NCBI RefSeq assembly: GCF_910592395.1 | Contig: NC_088311.1 | Location: 21,183,695 to 21,247,694, forward strand | Direction of reading: 5' to 3' | Length of the DNA stretch: 64,000 bases | Origin: Lineus longissimus | Lineage: Eukaryota; Nemertea; Pilidiophora; Heteronemertea; Lineidae | Shown: positions 47,725 to 59,504 of the stretch, one piece after another | How the letters are laid out: every line of letters begins with the position of its first letter | Position numbering within the stretch: position 1 is the stretch's first letter | Notes under the pieces: generated by a model | The model's input: the letters and a program-made list of their open reading frames with translations, nothing else | Databases searched by the model: none | Told to the model about the DNA's origin: nothing | Program-made: the position numbers and the translations under genes

Positions 47725-48045
47725 CACAGGTATGAGACTATCCCTACTGCTACACCAGTCTAAAGTTTTTGTAAGACAGGCGACCTTTCGTCCTGCTACC
47801 CCCGCCTCAGGATGTGAAAGACAGGAGGCTATTCCTCCTGTCACATCCACCTCGGGTAATAGAAGAAAGGGGCTATTTTTCCTGCTACACCAGCCAAAAG
47901 TTGTGAAAGACCGGAGATAATTTCTCTTGCTACACCCGCCTTTACGTAATGATAGACATGGGACTCTTCCTCCGTTACACCAGCCATAGATTGTGAAAGG
48001 TAGGGGACTTTTCCAACTGTTACACCCGTCTCAGTTTGAAAAGAA
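47725..48045. repeat. Second block of the degenerate minisatellite
   Basis: The same units resume (GAGACTATCCCTACTGCTAC, TGTGAAAGACAGGAGGCTAT, GTTGTGAAAGACCGGAGATA, TTGTGAAAGGTAGGGG) and stop about 50 bases from the sulfotransferase polyadenylation signal. Confidence 0.8.
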
Positions 48046-48095
48046 TGGGCATACAAGGACGTGGTGAAATTCGTCTCAACTGTTCCATGGTTATA

Positions 48096-48101
48096 TTTAT
48101 T
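48096..48101 (-). terminator. Candidate sulfotransferase polyadenylation signal
   Basis: TTTATT on the plus strand reads AATAAA on the minus strand, about 39 bases after the sulfotransferase stop codon. Confidence 0.6.
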
Positions 48102-48139
48102 ACATGTACGCTCTTATCGTGGAGTGTTGTTATATCTTC

Positions 48140-49228
48140 CTACTCTCCCATGGCCAGGTATTTGACAAGATCTGTCTCACCAGACAGTTTCTCGGCCATC
48201 AGTGCATCAAACCTCGTACTCTGGTCGGCAGAGAAATGGTTCTTCCAGTCTCCGCTGATGCCTTTCCGGATGAACGGGCTGATCTCCTGACGGAAACCTG
48301 GAACGGTCGAGCCGTTTGTTCTCGGGTTATTTTTCATGGTATCAAAACGAGTCGCTTGAATGATCTTATCAGTGACGTCATCGGAGAGCCTCTCGTCACA
48401 GAATTTTGCTATTCTTGCTATTTCTTCCTTCGGCTGACTGAGGAGATCCTCGTATCTCACAAAATGGAGATTCGGTTGGTCACGCTGGCGCCACCAGCTG
48501 AGATAATGGTCAAAGATACTGCCGTAAAGGAGATGATCCACCATCACCATCTCAAAGAACTCGTCCCAAGTTCCCGGGAAATTGCCGAATGCCACGTTCA
48601 TCCTGTAGAAATGGTAATACGAGACTATGGCATCTTTGGGGTTCCTCATGATGTAAACGCAGCGTACCTTCTGCTCAAGAATTGCGTCCTTCATCACATT
48701 CAACGGAAAATGCGTCTTGATGGTCCTCGGGTGAGGGAGAGAATGGAACGTTTTATCCAAAAGGTCAATGTCGTCTGTTACGTTAATCTCGATGAAAGGC
48801 ACTTTGGAGAAATTAATTTGGTCATTATCTTCACCATTATTACGTACTAGATAAACCATTTCCTGTAAGAGAGTCACCCCTGAAAGAAATGGAAAATTGA
48901 TAGTCTTGAGAGGATTGTTGAAGTGAGTTGTTGCAGTTTCGATGAACATTTCTTTTGTTCGGCTTGCAAGATCATAATGAATAGTATCCTAGGTATCTGT
49001 ACTGACAACTTATCATCGATTTTTGCAACGATATTTTCACTCGGCCTTAGAGTTATGGAAATGAAACGCACCTGTCTTAGGATAAGAAGCGACAATGACG
49101 TCTGTCGCCTCAAACTTGAGTTGCTGAATCTTTCTCAAGAATCTCTCAGACGTCATTATGTTTAACAACAACCCCTCAACCTGGTGCTCGCCGGGAAGTG
49201 TGTAGGAACTTAAAGGGTCAAAAGCCAT
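48140..49228 (-). CDS. Cytosolic sulfotransferase (SULT family), two exons, complete
   Basis: Exons (minus): 49228-49072 and 48879-48140, phase 1 junction, 298 residues, the normal SULT length. SULTs move a sulfuryl group from PAPS to hydroxyl or amine groups of small molecules in the cytosol. The start ATG opens the only clean frame into the 5' exon. The 5'-phosphosulfate loop reads SYPKTGVTLLQE at 48-59, where most family members have YPKSGTTW. The proton-acceptor histidine is kept in KTHFP (His109). The 3'-phosphate motif YIMRNPKDAIVSYYHF and the C-terminal RKGISGDWKNHF are both intact, as are FVRYEDL and PGFRQEI. The exon boundary falls inside the PAPS loop, between Thr52 and Val54. The SULT subfamily cannot be told from this view. 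Confidence 0.93.
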
Positions 49229-51586
49229 CTTGTGGTTCTGAAAAAGATCTTTATTCAATTTTCAAAAATTAAAGGATGAGTGGGCCGATATATTGATGTC
49301 GCAAATTGAAACCACTCAGGGTCAAGGACATGTTGCCAAGAGGATATCTATGGCCTGCTTGGTCTTCTTCCCCTCCGACGCAGTGAACTGGCTATCATAC
49401 GAGAACTGCACCCTCCGTAGTAACCATACGGTGTTGGTAATTACTGGTAAACTCTCCTGTGAAACTTTGGCGCAGTCATGACGAACTGACGCCATCGTTA
49501 TTTTATAACGAATGTCGTTCATGACATGAATCTTCGCTTTTTTAATTAAAATTCGAAGCATAAAGCTGGTGATAAGTCATGGCTGCTCCAAGGCAGTGAT
49601 GGACTTGGTAAGGAAGACTGGTCAGTGAACCTAGATCCCCCTCCCAGACACTCCGGACGCATTTGACCGGCCTCGTTCTGTCGCCCGGAGATCCAATAAG
49701 GATGATGCAATGGACATCCTGAGACACAGGTTTTTGATACTCCTACATCGTTTGAAATATCGAGAGGCGGAGTATATTTAAAACCACTGATTATGTCAGG
49801 ATGTGCAATGGACTGCCCCGTGATAAGTCAGACTTACCTTATTTTGTCTACTTCAGTCTTTAATTGCTGGGTCTTCTCCAAACGGGTTACTCGGGGGTCA
49901 CTGTTGATTGGCGATTAAGTGAGAGATCACGCACGGCTATACAAATCATATAAATGAAAGAATCGAGCCACTGATTTTATATAAAAATAGGTCAAGTGTC
50001 ATAGGTATATGTGTTGTCGAGGACGCCGGATACGCATGAGTGAGATAGATGTGATATGCCATTCAGGCAACTGCAGAATCAATGAAAGCGAAACAAAGCA
50101 GGACTCATTTCATAATCATATCATTGCGTTAGTGGAGCGGATCGGGGGTCGAGGTTGCCCGGACGACCTTGACTACCTGCTGAGTCTTGATTCCGGTCCG
50201 ACTTAGTACATCGATTCGACAAAAGTGGGGTTTATCAGCAGTCAGTGCGAAATATCAATTAGGATAACATTCATTTTAAAGATTGCTATTCGTTCATGTT
50301 CAGTGTATAGGTGCGTCCCACTGGTACATAATTAACCTTGCAGTGATTGGACATGCGTTTGAGATGAAAATTAGCAATTACATGTACACGTAGTTTGATT
50401 TCTATAGCAAGCCTGTTCTCTACCCGCCGTGGGACAGTTCCCCTTGGTGACATGAATTCCTTCTACATTTGCTAAAACACTGACGTCACATCGAGATTAC
50501 TACCAGTGCTGTCGTTACAAAATGATAAAACTCCTTGCAGATTTTCTTATGGCACGTGCAGACAATGAAATTGCCTTCAACCACGAAAAAGGAACAATAT
50601 TGCGATTATCTGGTAGGCAATCAATGGCTAAATCACTGATAGAAGAGACCTTCAACTGCCGGACCGCAATTTGTGCAATTTATCGCAGAATCTATGATCC
50701 TATCGTGCTTATATTGGTACATTCAGTTTGGTTACTCTAAGGTCCTTGAAAACAACTGCTGGAAGCCAATTCCCGTGTCATTTGGGTCCGTGTTTTTATC
50801 AATCAAGCCTTTGTCTTTGTAGGTCTTCGAGGCATCTAGCTGTTAGCCTATCTCAGGGCCAAGTTTGTTCAAGATAAGTTGGTTGTTTTAAACGCCAGGG
50901 TTTTTGCCGGGGTATATATATATACGTGTACCGTGTGTAATCATGATGGCATCACAATTTAATCCAATTTTGATTAAAATTCATATTGAACCCAATATGG
51001 GCTATTACAGAAATGTATACAGCTATTCAAATATACAAAGTAGAAATCTGGATGAAAAATGAAAGCCGAGTACCTGACACTAAAGTGACTGGTTTTAATA
51101 GCGTAATTTCTTAGTGAAAGACAACATGAATTATAAAGCGTCCTCGCGCTGCTTATCTATATGATATCCTAGCCATGGATAATCTTTTATTACTTTGGCT
51201 ATAGGCCCTGGCGCCAGCCAGCGGCAGATCAGTTTAGATTAAGAAAAGCTTCATAATGAACTGTGGCTAAAATTTGATGGTTTCTCTTGATAACTGATCA
51301 CATGGATCATCTGCTAGCGGATGTCCATATATATCGAGATAAACTTCATATACGATTTATTCAATTCTCTTCTTTCTATAAAAGGGCAGTGAGAATCAAT
51401 CTTGGAGCAATTGAGGAGAGGTTACGTAAAACGATTTATCAGGTAAGACTTGCCATCATCAATTGCGTCCATGCCGATTTATCAGCCGTGTGCGACAATC
51501 CTGAAGTCTCTGCATGCCGCGGCGGGATACGGCGACCTCTAATGCCGATAGATCGGCATTTCAGGTGTATGTCCAGTAGCCTTTTC
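49229..51586. other. Intergenic, no gene; one copy of a dispersed repeat
   Basis: No coding region stands out. About 49610-49830 resembles segments near 55.3-55.55, 59.7-59.82 and 63.3-63.4 kb (see those repeats). The rest is AT-rich with a short TATATATATA run near 50915. Confidence 0.45.
49610..49830 (+). repeat. Interspersed repeat, copy 1
   Basis: It shares ACTCCGGACGCA, AAATATCGAGAGGCGGAGTA and AAAACCACTGATTATG, then TCAGGATG, with copies near 55.3-55.55, 59.7-59.82 and 63.33-63.4 kb. All are in the right 15 kb and all on the plus strand. A SINE-like family is possible. Confidence 0.5.
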
Positions 51587-52962
51587 TATGGCAAGCCGTT
51601 TGCTTCAAAAAGTCGAGATGATTTTTTTCAAGTCGAGATTTTTTTTTCAAGTCAAGAAAAAATATTTCAAGTCAAGAAATTTCTTCAAAAAGTTGAGATT
51701 AGTATTTTCAAGTTTACACATTTTTTTTCAATTCTACAAGTTAGTTTTTTTTTAAGTCGACTTTTTAAATATATATACATATTTTTTTTTTAAGTAAAAA
51801 AAAAGTTTTTTTCATTAATTTTTTTATATACAACTTATCAGTTGATTATTTTTCTAATTCTTTTAAAATTTTTTTCAAGTCGATAAAAATTTATTGTAAA
51901 TGACAAATTTCCTATTCAACAAAAAAAAAACACATTCGAGACAGAAAAAATAAGTCGAACATTATGACGTCATCACTTTTCGTGTACAGTATGTAGACTC
52001 GTCCCCAACCGTTCTCTTGCTGACTTCGCATTCTAATGCCCACATATATACATAGCAGGGGACCAGTCTATACAGTATGCAAGATAGCGGGAGGCGATGT
52101 TGTTGACATTGCCGAGTGTCTGCGTCAGTGTCCCGCTATGGTCCGGCGATCTGAAAGGGCCAGACAATCTTTAGATCAAAACAAACTAGAGAACTGTTCC
52201 AGGCTACTTGCTGACATTCTAGGAATTCTGAGTGCGCTGTATATACGTGCATGCGATCACTTCGGTGCCGGTGTAACATCTGTGGTTGTTCCCCATGTGT
52301 CAGTGTTTCCAAACAATAGGCAGCTAGAGAGACCACGACTTTTCAATAGGGGGGATACACAGAAAAACTTGTCAATCTATTTTTGAGCGTTCCCAAACAA
52401 TGAGGGGAAACACTCAAAAACAGAAACACTCAAAAACATTACACCGGTTCCGTTTTGGCAGAAGATTTTGCGGAGGTCTTGGTGCCTATGCACAGCACTA
52501 ACGATCAGGTATTGCACGCGATAGAGGGTTTGCAGAATAACACGACACACGGGCCTGATCGCGGCTGGCCAGGTGTTGAATTAGGCGGCGCGCGCAATGT
52601 ACACAAAAACTGATGACGTCATAATGTTCGACTTTATTTTTGTAGCGCTCGACTGATTATTTTCTCGAGTATGAAATTTTTACTCGAATATGAAATTTTT
52701 ACTTTCGACACTATTTCGGTATTTATTATGTATCATTATCATATTTTACAAACACTATTTTAATTTTTATAATCATTTTTTTCTCGCAGTGAAATTTTTA
52801 TTAATTGATTTAACTTCAATAAGTTAAATGAGAAGAAAAATAAATATCTCGACTTGAAAAAAAAATTTATTTCAAATTTTTTTTCTTGACTTGAAAAAAA
52901 TCATTTCGACTAGAAAAAAAATCATTTCGACTTTTTGAAGCAAACGGCTTGCCATACTTTTC
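51581..52962. mobile_element. 1370-bp element with long inverted arms and CTTTTC target duplication
   Basis: The element spans 51587-52956. TATGGCAAGCCGTTTGCTTC continues AAAAAGTCGAGATGATTTTTTTC at the left and is mirrored at the right end. The inner borders AGTCGAACATTATGACGTCA near 51952 and TGACGTCATAATGTTCGACT near 52613 are also exact inverses, so the arms are about 370-400 bases. The arms are AT-rich and built from repeats like TTTCAAGTCGAGA. CTTTTC flanks both sides (51581-51586 and 52957-52962), a probable 6-base target duplication. The central 600 bases are less AT-rich and carry a 116-codon frame (52036-52386) that resembles no transposase. It is a non-autonomous foldback-type element. 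Confidence 0.8.
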
Positions 52963-53511
52963 AGTGCATGTAGCCAACATTTGCCATTTGCGACACTTGA
53001 AAATTAAACAAATTATAAAGTTCATATCCTTTCGGCAAGACAGTTATTCTGAAAATTGCACTTTCGTGGCTTGTGTAACCCATAACTTTCCGTGACTTGG
53101 AACCTTTCAGTTGAATTTTACGATTTTACTGGTCATAATCTCTCTATCTATCATGGAAATTAAAAAGTCACTGACCGTTGAGAGTAGTGTTTGGTTATTT
53201 TGAGACCAAGACAGTCTCCAATGACCAGACATGATATTCAAACATATGACTTCCAGTCCTGCGCAAGGAGTATTATCCGGGTGGTGTAAGAACATTGTGA
53301 TTGACCTATTTTCAAGGTCACGGTGGTCAAAATTCGTTATCACGGTCATCCATCTGAATATAACTAAACTGGGAATAGGCTACTACGATAGTTCGCAACA
53401 TTCATCCACTCTACACTCCTGCTTTTTGTTGGCCCATGTCAACACTGAGATTTTTATTTTCCGAGTAAACCATGAATATGAAGAAATTGAATCAAATGTT
53501 ACTCATTTCAG

Positions 53512-54486
53512 ATCTGCCATCATGTGGAAAGCATCGTTCTTCCTTGTGCTCTCCTTGGCCGTTGGCCTGACCTTGCAGGATTCCCCGACCTGGGAGATCC
53601 CACCTTGGGTCAACCAGGCTGGCTGGAACGAAGGCAGTAGCGAAAACCAAGGCAATAGTGGGAACCAAGGCAATAGTGGGAACCAAGGCAATAACGGGAA
53701 CCAAGACTTGCCTTGCACACTATGCAAATTAAAAGATGAATACTGGGAGGGTAGCGGCGTCAACCCAGCAGATGCATTCCCCAAGCAAAATGAAACAGCC
53801 CTGATTCATATATGCAGCAACTTCGTCGAGGACGAAAGCCGCTACCGTTGCGATAAGGACTGCAAGTGCAAGGATAATCAACCGTGTCTCCTGCCTTGTG
53901 CACAAATCCCGCGCCTTGGTTACTGCAAAGGACATCGCGGGAACTGGGAGGATTGCACCCCTTCCAGCGAGCAGTTCGCTGCATGGGTTTCTGGAATGTG
54001 CACCATGACACATTTCCCAGTTTGTGCCCATGACCTCTGTCTGTAAGTATTTTTTTCATGAATACCAGTGATCCTATCAAATCCGACACTTAACTGTAGA
54101 CTAGACTCCGAGCTTTATTTGCTACACTAACAATTTAATAATCAATTTTAAAATGCGGCCCTTTTTTCAGGGCCATCCGGTATTTAATATTCTGTTATTC
54201 CACATTTAAGGTGCAACCATAACTGCGGCCTTTGCAGAGAGCTAGGATTCAAGGGAGGAGGTATGTGGCTTTTTCAGAGGTATCACCGGGCCGCCGGGCC
54301 CCAATCTTTTTATAAATCTTTTTGTTGACATTGAGAAGGATGACCGTAAAGTATAGCTTTTGAAGGGAAAACTTGGGCGTGAGAATTGGTCTTTGCATAC
54401 GAAAATGGCTTCCTGCAGGAACGCAACCAGAAAAAATCATTAAACTGTAATACACAGTGAGTGCGTCTTTTTCAGATTGCCCCTAA
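53512..54486 (+). CDS. Secreted 17-cysteine protein, paralogue A (unrecognised family)
   Basis: Coding exons 53522-54042, 54211-54260 and 54476-54486, in frame to TAA: 193 residues. The first exon begins at an acceptor at 53512, so a 5' UTR exon lies upstream. A hydrophobic signal peptide of about 20 residues starts MWKASFFLVLSLAVG. A linker rich in Asn, Gly and Gln with GNQGNS repeats follows, then a Cys-rich module: CTLC, a NET glycosylation sequon, YRCDKDCKCKDNQPCLLPC, QIPRLG, EQFAAWVSGMC, FPVCAHDLCLCNHNCGLC and a final DCP. There are 17 cysteines after the signal, matching paralogue B one for one. I do not recognise the fold. The protein is probably extracellular, disulfide-bonded and N-glycosylated. 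The odd Cys count leaves one residue free for an intermolecular bond. Structural, binding, enzyme-inhibitor or host-defence roles are all open. Confidence 0.85.
53639..53704 (+). repeat. 18-bp coding tandem repeat in paralogue A
   Basis: Three near-identical 18-base units (GGCAATAGTGGGAACCAA and one variant) encode the Gly-Asn-Gln/Asn-Ser linker. Paralogue B lacks them, so they expanded after duplication or were lost there. Confidence 0.85.
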
Positions 54487-54516
54487 TCACTGTCTGGAGA
54501 TTCGAGCAAAACGAAG
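54476..54516 (+). other. Terminal coding exon of paralogue A with spliced 3' UTR
   Basis: The stop codon comes 11 bases into this exon. The exon then continues to ACGAAG before a GTGCGT donor, matching the ACGAAG/GTAAAA end in paralogue B. The stop codon is therefore upstream of a further intron. Confidence 0.6.
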
Positions 54517-54961
54517 GTGCGTATACACACACCAGTGTGGTGATGACGTGACAGATATCACTCTAAAAATTAAATAGTAAACAACGATTTTATAGTAATT
54601 TTTTACTACTCTGATGGTTGCTATTGCATCGATGTGAAATATAAAAATAGTAATCAATCGAAAACAGATCACACCCGATGTTCGCAGTTAGCATTGCGCG
54701 AGTGACGTCATTTTGGTGGCATACGAATTCAGGACGTTCATCGATGGTCTAGAAGTTTATGGAGACTTGACTCCCTTTTGGTAACCCGTAGTGATGTCAG
54801 TTGCGCCACTGTGGAATATATACTGGTCAACAACAGCATAAGTTCATTCCGCTCATTCCAAAGTCATTAATGTGTCTACTTGATAAGTCCAACCATTAGC
54901 ATTGCTGGTGATTCTACATGCGGTATCTTATGATTTATTCTATATATACATATATTTTCAG

Positions 54962-55085
54962 TTACCACCTGGGGACACCGTAGGATGTAGCATATGACGT
55001 GCACACTGTAAATACCATCATCGTTGATTGTTACTGTAATCCATGCAACTTTACACTGTATTATGCATTGATCAATAAAAATGCT
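54962..55085 (+). other. 3' UTR exon of paralogue A with polyadenylation signal
   Basis: After a TTTTCAG acceptor, TTACCACCTGGGGACACCGT and AGGATGTAG begin a segment almost identical to one after paralogue B (59505). AATAAA is at 55074-55079, followed by ATGCTCTGCATAACTT shared by both copies. Confidence 0.7.
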
Positions 55086-55279
55086 CTGCATAACTTAGTC
55101 TTGTAAATTTCTCTCTTTTGGGGGAGTTTTTGTCAACAACATGCATGGGACTGATGGGCAGTTAATCCGAGGGCTCATCAGGTGGCCGAAATGTGTCTCA
55201 ATATCTCACATTACATCGGTGCACTCATACCGAATGGGAGCCATACTTTTATCACTTAAAGACCAACCAGACCCTGTTC

Positions 55280-55560
55280 CCTAAATGTGCATAGTCGCCA
55301 GGAGAACATGCACTCCGGACGCAGTGGACCAGCCTCCTCCCTCATAAGGAGATTCAATTAGGATTTGTTCCCCGGACTCTGCTTCCTAAGACATTTAAAA
55401 CTTCTACACCTGTGTACATGTACGGCGCGAAGTCCCATTCCCGTCAATACATTACCATGATCCTGGGATCACGTATTTTTTTTACTTCTACGTCATATCG
55501 AGATGGGTAGTATATTGAAAACCACTGGTTATAAAAGGATGATATATTACTAATCCTTTC
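55280..55560 (+). repeat. Interspersed repeat, copy 2
   Basis: ACTCCGGACGCAGTGGACC at 55313 and ATATCGAGATGGGTAGTATA, then GAAAACCACTGGTTAT and AAAGGATG, parallel copy 1 in the same order. Confidence 0.5.
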
Positions 55561-57683
55561 TGGCTAGGAATAGTTTTAGCCTATTTGGTGAGCTCTTACT
55601 GTCACGGGACGTCCCTTGACCGTGGTCGTCGTCGTTATCCGTTAGCACCGCACGTTTCGTGACCATGGGACTATGAACCTTGAAACTTTGTACATGTATA
55701 TCGGTAAATATCCTTCCAGACTGGATTTCGGTTCGGTTTGATTCTTGGTCTCGCGACCAGGAAACAAAATGAGAAAGCACCAAGAATCTTGAAACTTATG
55801 TACACCAGGTAAGATCTCGTTCAAAGAGCGATTTTCGATCTGATTCTTACTTCGGCCACCAGGGGACAAAATGTGAAACAAAACAAAGCCCGACCTCTCG
55901 CAATCATTAGTATACTCACCTAACGGCGTGCATTACGCCTTCCTGCTATACCCCACCTCATATAAACCTAGTTTATCAAAGTAACCAGTTCTTGCATCGC
56001 TTGCCAAAGCCCCTCGCCTCCCGTCCCACAAAAAGAACTCCTTTTTCCCAACAGAATATGGTGAAACATTGCGATTTAAGGTCGAGGGACAAGCATTTCT
56101 TTCACCCTGGTTGAAATGAGAGATGTGTTACATGAAAAATTACACGTTTTAATGGCTATGCCCTATCAAATAATTTTTTATGGTTTTGCTTCAGGCACGT
56201 ACAAAATATAAAATCGTCTCAAAGTATTATCAAAGGAAATGTAATTGCCATTATCAGTAATTTCATTAATGATCCAATCGGGAGGAGGATTTTTCGATTA
56301 TTCGGAATGACAGCCCGTTCGTGACTTTTGCCAACCAAAATTGGACTCTATCGTGGTTATGTCCAGTATTAATTAAACCGCATATAGATTAAGCACGATT
56401 CTCGTCGAAAATACTCATCACCCAAACAAAGCAGAGAAAATGTCACAAACATCGTTTTCAATAAGAACAAACATTTTAGTTGACAATATCTGGTTGCTTA
56501 TCCAAGGATGCGACAAGTAACAGCAAATCAAAATCACAAACTCTTGCCTAAAGAATCGAAGGCACTGATGATTTTGTATCGGACACGTTCTGAAAGTAGG
56601 ACGGGGGTCGCAAAGCCCCCGAAACGTCCGCTCGTGAACGCCTAGTCCAATATCGTTCGACCTCGCTCAAACAATGAGGTATAGGCGTTCGCGTTGGCGT
56701 TTCGGGGACTTGCGAAAACTCGCTATGTACCACGTGTAAAAGAAGTAAAAAAGTCATAAGATGTGATTAATTCAGATTTTATCAAGATGAAGAATGAACA
56801 AGAGAGGGAGAGGTAATTACTTTCTACGGCATGACATGTCGTCCGTGTCATGTAACATTCTCAAATTATATATGGCGAAATATCAGTCTACCCTCATCGA
56901 TAAACAGAAACAATATTTAATCAACAGTAAAAATGTCCAGGCAAAATCTGTTAAAAATGATATTTTCTTCGACAACTTTACAAACATTTATATAAGTCTG
57001 GATGTATAAATCTGCATGGTGCTGCGTCTTTCCTATACCATGTATATCGTAGATCAACTGTGAAAATAAAACTTCCAGCCGTACCGTGTATGTTATATGA
57101 TATTGTCCTGCGATATCTAAAAAAACATCACTTTGTCAAGAAATATATAACCCGGCAATGAAATTGGCAAATTTGTGATGAAACTCCGACCATAACAAAA
57201 AAATGGAATTGGCTTACCTTCAGAAGATCACTTGTAGATAAAGCAAACTTGGAAGCAATAAACAGTGAATGAAATTTGAAGCCTAGCCGCGATATCTGAA
57301 AAAACATTCTTCACACTCACCAGAAATACCGATTTATTATTTGTTAAAGTTTATCGGATTTAATCAGATATCGTGCCTTCTATAAAAAGGCTGTAAGAAA
57401 TAATTTGCCAGCATTTGATGACTGGTTCGGTTCCCACGATACTCGGGTAAGAAAACCGTATTTCTAACGTCTTAGTTTTGCTCTATCGATCCTGCAGACT
57501 GATGATCGGAGTCGTTTCTTTATGTGCTGAAGAATGGTAGATTTAATTGGCATGATGCGGCTTTTTTCTGTCAAGGGTGTCTCATGGGACGGATGGGGAA
57601 TAACCAAAAAGTTACTCAATGGTGTTGATACATTTACATGTATTTAGGGCTGAGGATGTGACGAATTTTTATCCTTTTTGCAG
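55561..57683. other. Intergenic between the two Cys-rich paralogues
   Basis: I see no coding exon of note. A hairpin of about 115 bases lies near 56605-56720: CGCAAAGCCCCCGAAACG pairs imperfectly with CGTTTCGGGGACTTGCG, and GAACGCCTA is mirrored in TAGGCGTTC. The 5' end of paralogue B presumably starts near the right side. Confidence 0.45.
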
Positions 57684-59025
57684 ACCTGCAACCATGTGGA
57701 AAGCTGAGTGTTTCCTCATTCTGGTGGTGGCCGTAGGCCTGAGCTTACAGTCAAGTGAGGCTGAGTCCACGAGCGAGTCCGTGAGCACTTCGCGGTTTTG
57801 CAACGTTTGCGAACTGAAAAAGAAATACTTTCGAAACACTGGCTACAGTCTCTCTTCGCCTTTCCCAAAAGACAACGAAACAGCTCTACTAATGATCTGT
57901 AGCAAATTCGTGAAGGATAAAAACCGTTACCGCTGCGATGTGGACTGCAGGTGCAGAGATGGTCAACCGTGTCTCCTGCCTTGCAAACAGATCCCGCGCC
58001 TTGGTTCCTGCAAAGGACGTCGCAGGTGCTCCAAGTTCGTCGAGCAGTTCGCTGCATGGGTTTCTGGAATGTGCACCTTCACCGATTTCCCGGTCTGTGC
58101 CCATGACCTCTGCCTGTAAGTACATGTACTAAGATGCTGATGAGTATCCCTTTCTTCGGCGCATTGAACGTATAAAAGATGGCCCCATAGCGCCGCAGCC
58201 TCTGAGACGAGACCGCCATTTTGATATTGATGAGGTCAGGGGAGGATCTATTTTAGCTGCAGAGGGTATTTTCTTTGGACTTGCAAAAATACTCCTTTGG
58301 ATATAGTCAAGAGAAAACAACGTTTATCCCCCTGGTATAGTATATACATGTATCATGAGATCATGAATCCGAATAATTTAGTGAAATTTAATCATGTTTA
58401 TGCTTCCAGCTGACAGACTTTGAGTTGATGCGTCAAGCTAAAGAGTTCTGAGATCCAGGATTTTCACATTTAGGTTCAATATTTACTCGAAATCTCAGTG
58501 GTGATGCACTATCTAAAATATAACAAAAGTTCAAACCCCAGGCCTATGAGATCTCAGACTCTTTTAAATTGATTTTATCAATGATCATACTTATTATATA
58601 TTGCTTTCCATTTTTCAAGATGCAACCATAACTGTGGTCTTTGTCGAGCACTTGGATACCAAAATGCCGGTGAGTATACACATATGTAAAGTTTCAAAAA
58701 ACGTATAATTTCAAAAGTAATAAGTTTTTGATACGCAATACATGCCTATAGTAGCGGCTAGTTTCCCTGGCTTTGTTGGTGGAAGGGTGTCAACAGCAGA
58801 AAAGTAAAAAAGGGATGGCGGGACCTGTTCAGCACTGTATATGTAGCTTGAATGATAACTGAGCCACTTAATTGGTGAAAATTTGTTCAATAGAGTTTCT
58901 GTGTATCCCGAGCATTTCCCTGTACAGCTATGTAAGACTTCTCATGTTTTCTTATCTGAGTTTTTTTTATAAAGGCATGTTGCTATATTTCAGATTGCCC
59001 TCCGCTGACGACGACAGTCGGCTAG
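57684..59025 (+). CDS. Secreted 17-cysteine protein, paralogue B (unrecognised family)
   Basis: Coding exons 57694-58115, 58620-58669 and 58994-59025, in frame to TAG: 167 residues. The exon layout and phases (2 then 1) are the same as in paralogue A. The signal peptide starts MWKAECFLILVVAVGLSLQ, then a short Ser/Glu-rich linker replaces the Asn/Gly/Gln repeat. The Cys-rich module aligns throughout: FCNVC, a NET sequon, YRCDVDCRCRDGQPCLLPC, QIPRLGSCKGR, EQFAAWVSGMC, FPVCAHDLCLCNHNCGLC and DCPP. All 17 cysteines correspond to those of A. The short second exon is identical in length (50 bases). The tail after DCP is longer (PPLTTTVG) because the stop in A is earlier. The acceptor just before the ATG shows a 5' UTR intron. 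Family unknown. Confidence 0.85.
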
Positions 59026-59046
59026 GAAATGACCATTTAAACGAAG
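58994..59046 (+). other. Terminal coding exon of paralogue B with spliced 3' UTR
   Basis: TAG at 59023-59025 is followed by about 20 bases to ACGAAG and a GTAAAA donor, the counterpart of the exon ending at 54516 in paralogue A. Confidence 0.6.
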
Positions 59047-59504
59047 GTAAAAATGATACGTGTATTATGAAAATTAAGGAGGTTTTGCTAGCTTACGTTT
59101 ACGTACATTTTGATGGCATCATGGGCCCCGATTACGTACGGTTTTCGGTACGAATACGGTTATAAAACAAATCATCATCAAATCCGGGAACCAATGCACG
59201 AAGATGCTGATCGCTGCATGGAGGGCTCACTGGGGTCCATTCGGGTTTAAAATCAGAACAGCGCAATTATTCTGTCAGATTGAGGCTTGACAATGGATAC
59301 TAGTAATAGAACTCGTGCTTTTTGGGGGCAAAAACCCAACATGAAATTTTGAAATCTAGCGATGAAACGGTGTACACGAAACGAAATTGGCCAAAAAGAA
59401 TGACTAATCATGAGAGAATCAGCCAGCGGGTGTTGAGGCAGCAATTCCTAACGGCAGGATCCCTCTACTGGATGCCGTGTAATTCTTTCTTTTATTGTTT
59501 TCAG

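Noticed and set aside
46080..48045. Resemblance to a CRISPR array
   Set aside because: Repeat units vary in length and sequence, there are no unique spacers of fixed size, and the host is an animal.
48104..48850. 248-codon plus-strand frame
   Set aside because: It is the antisense shadow of the sulfotransferase exon, which has intact family motifs on the minus strand.
52036..52386. 116-codon frame in the centre of the foldback element
   Set aside because: No similarity to any transposase signature I know and no second exon; treated as chance or debris.
53231..53511. Upstream in-frame extension of Cys-rich paralogue A
   Set aside because: A good acceptor at 53511, a signal peptide starting at 53522, and the same arrangement in paralogue B show that the upstream frame is intron.
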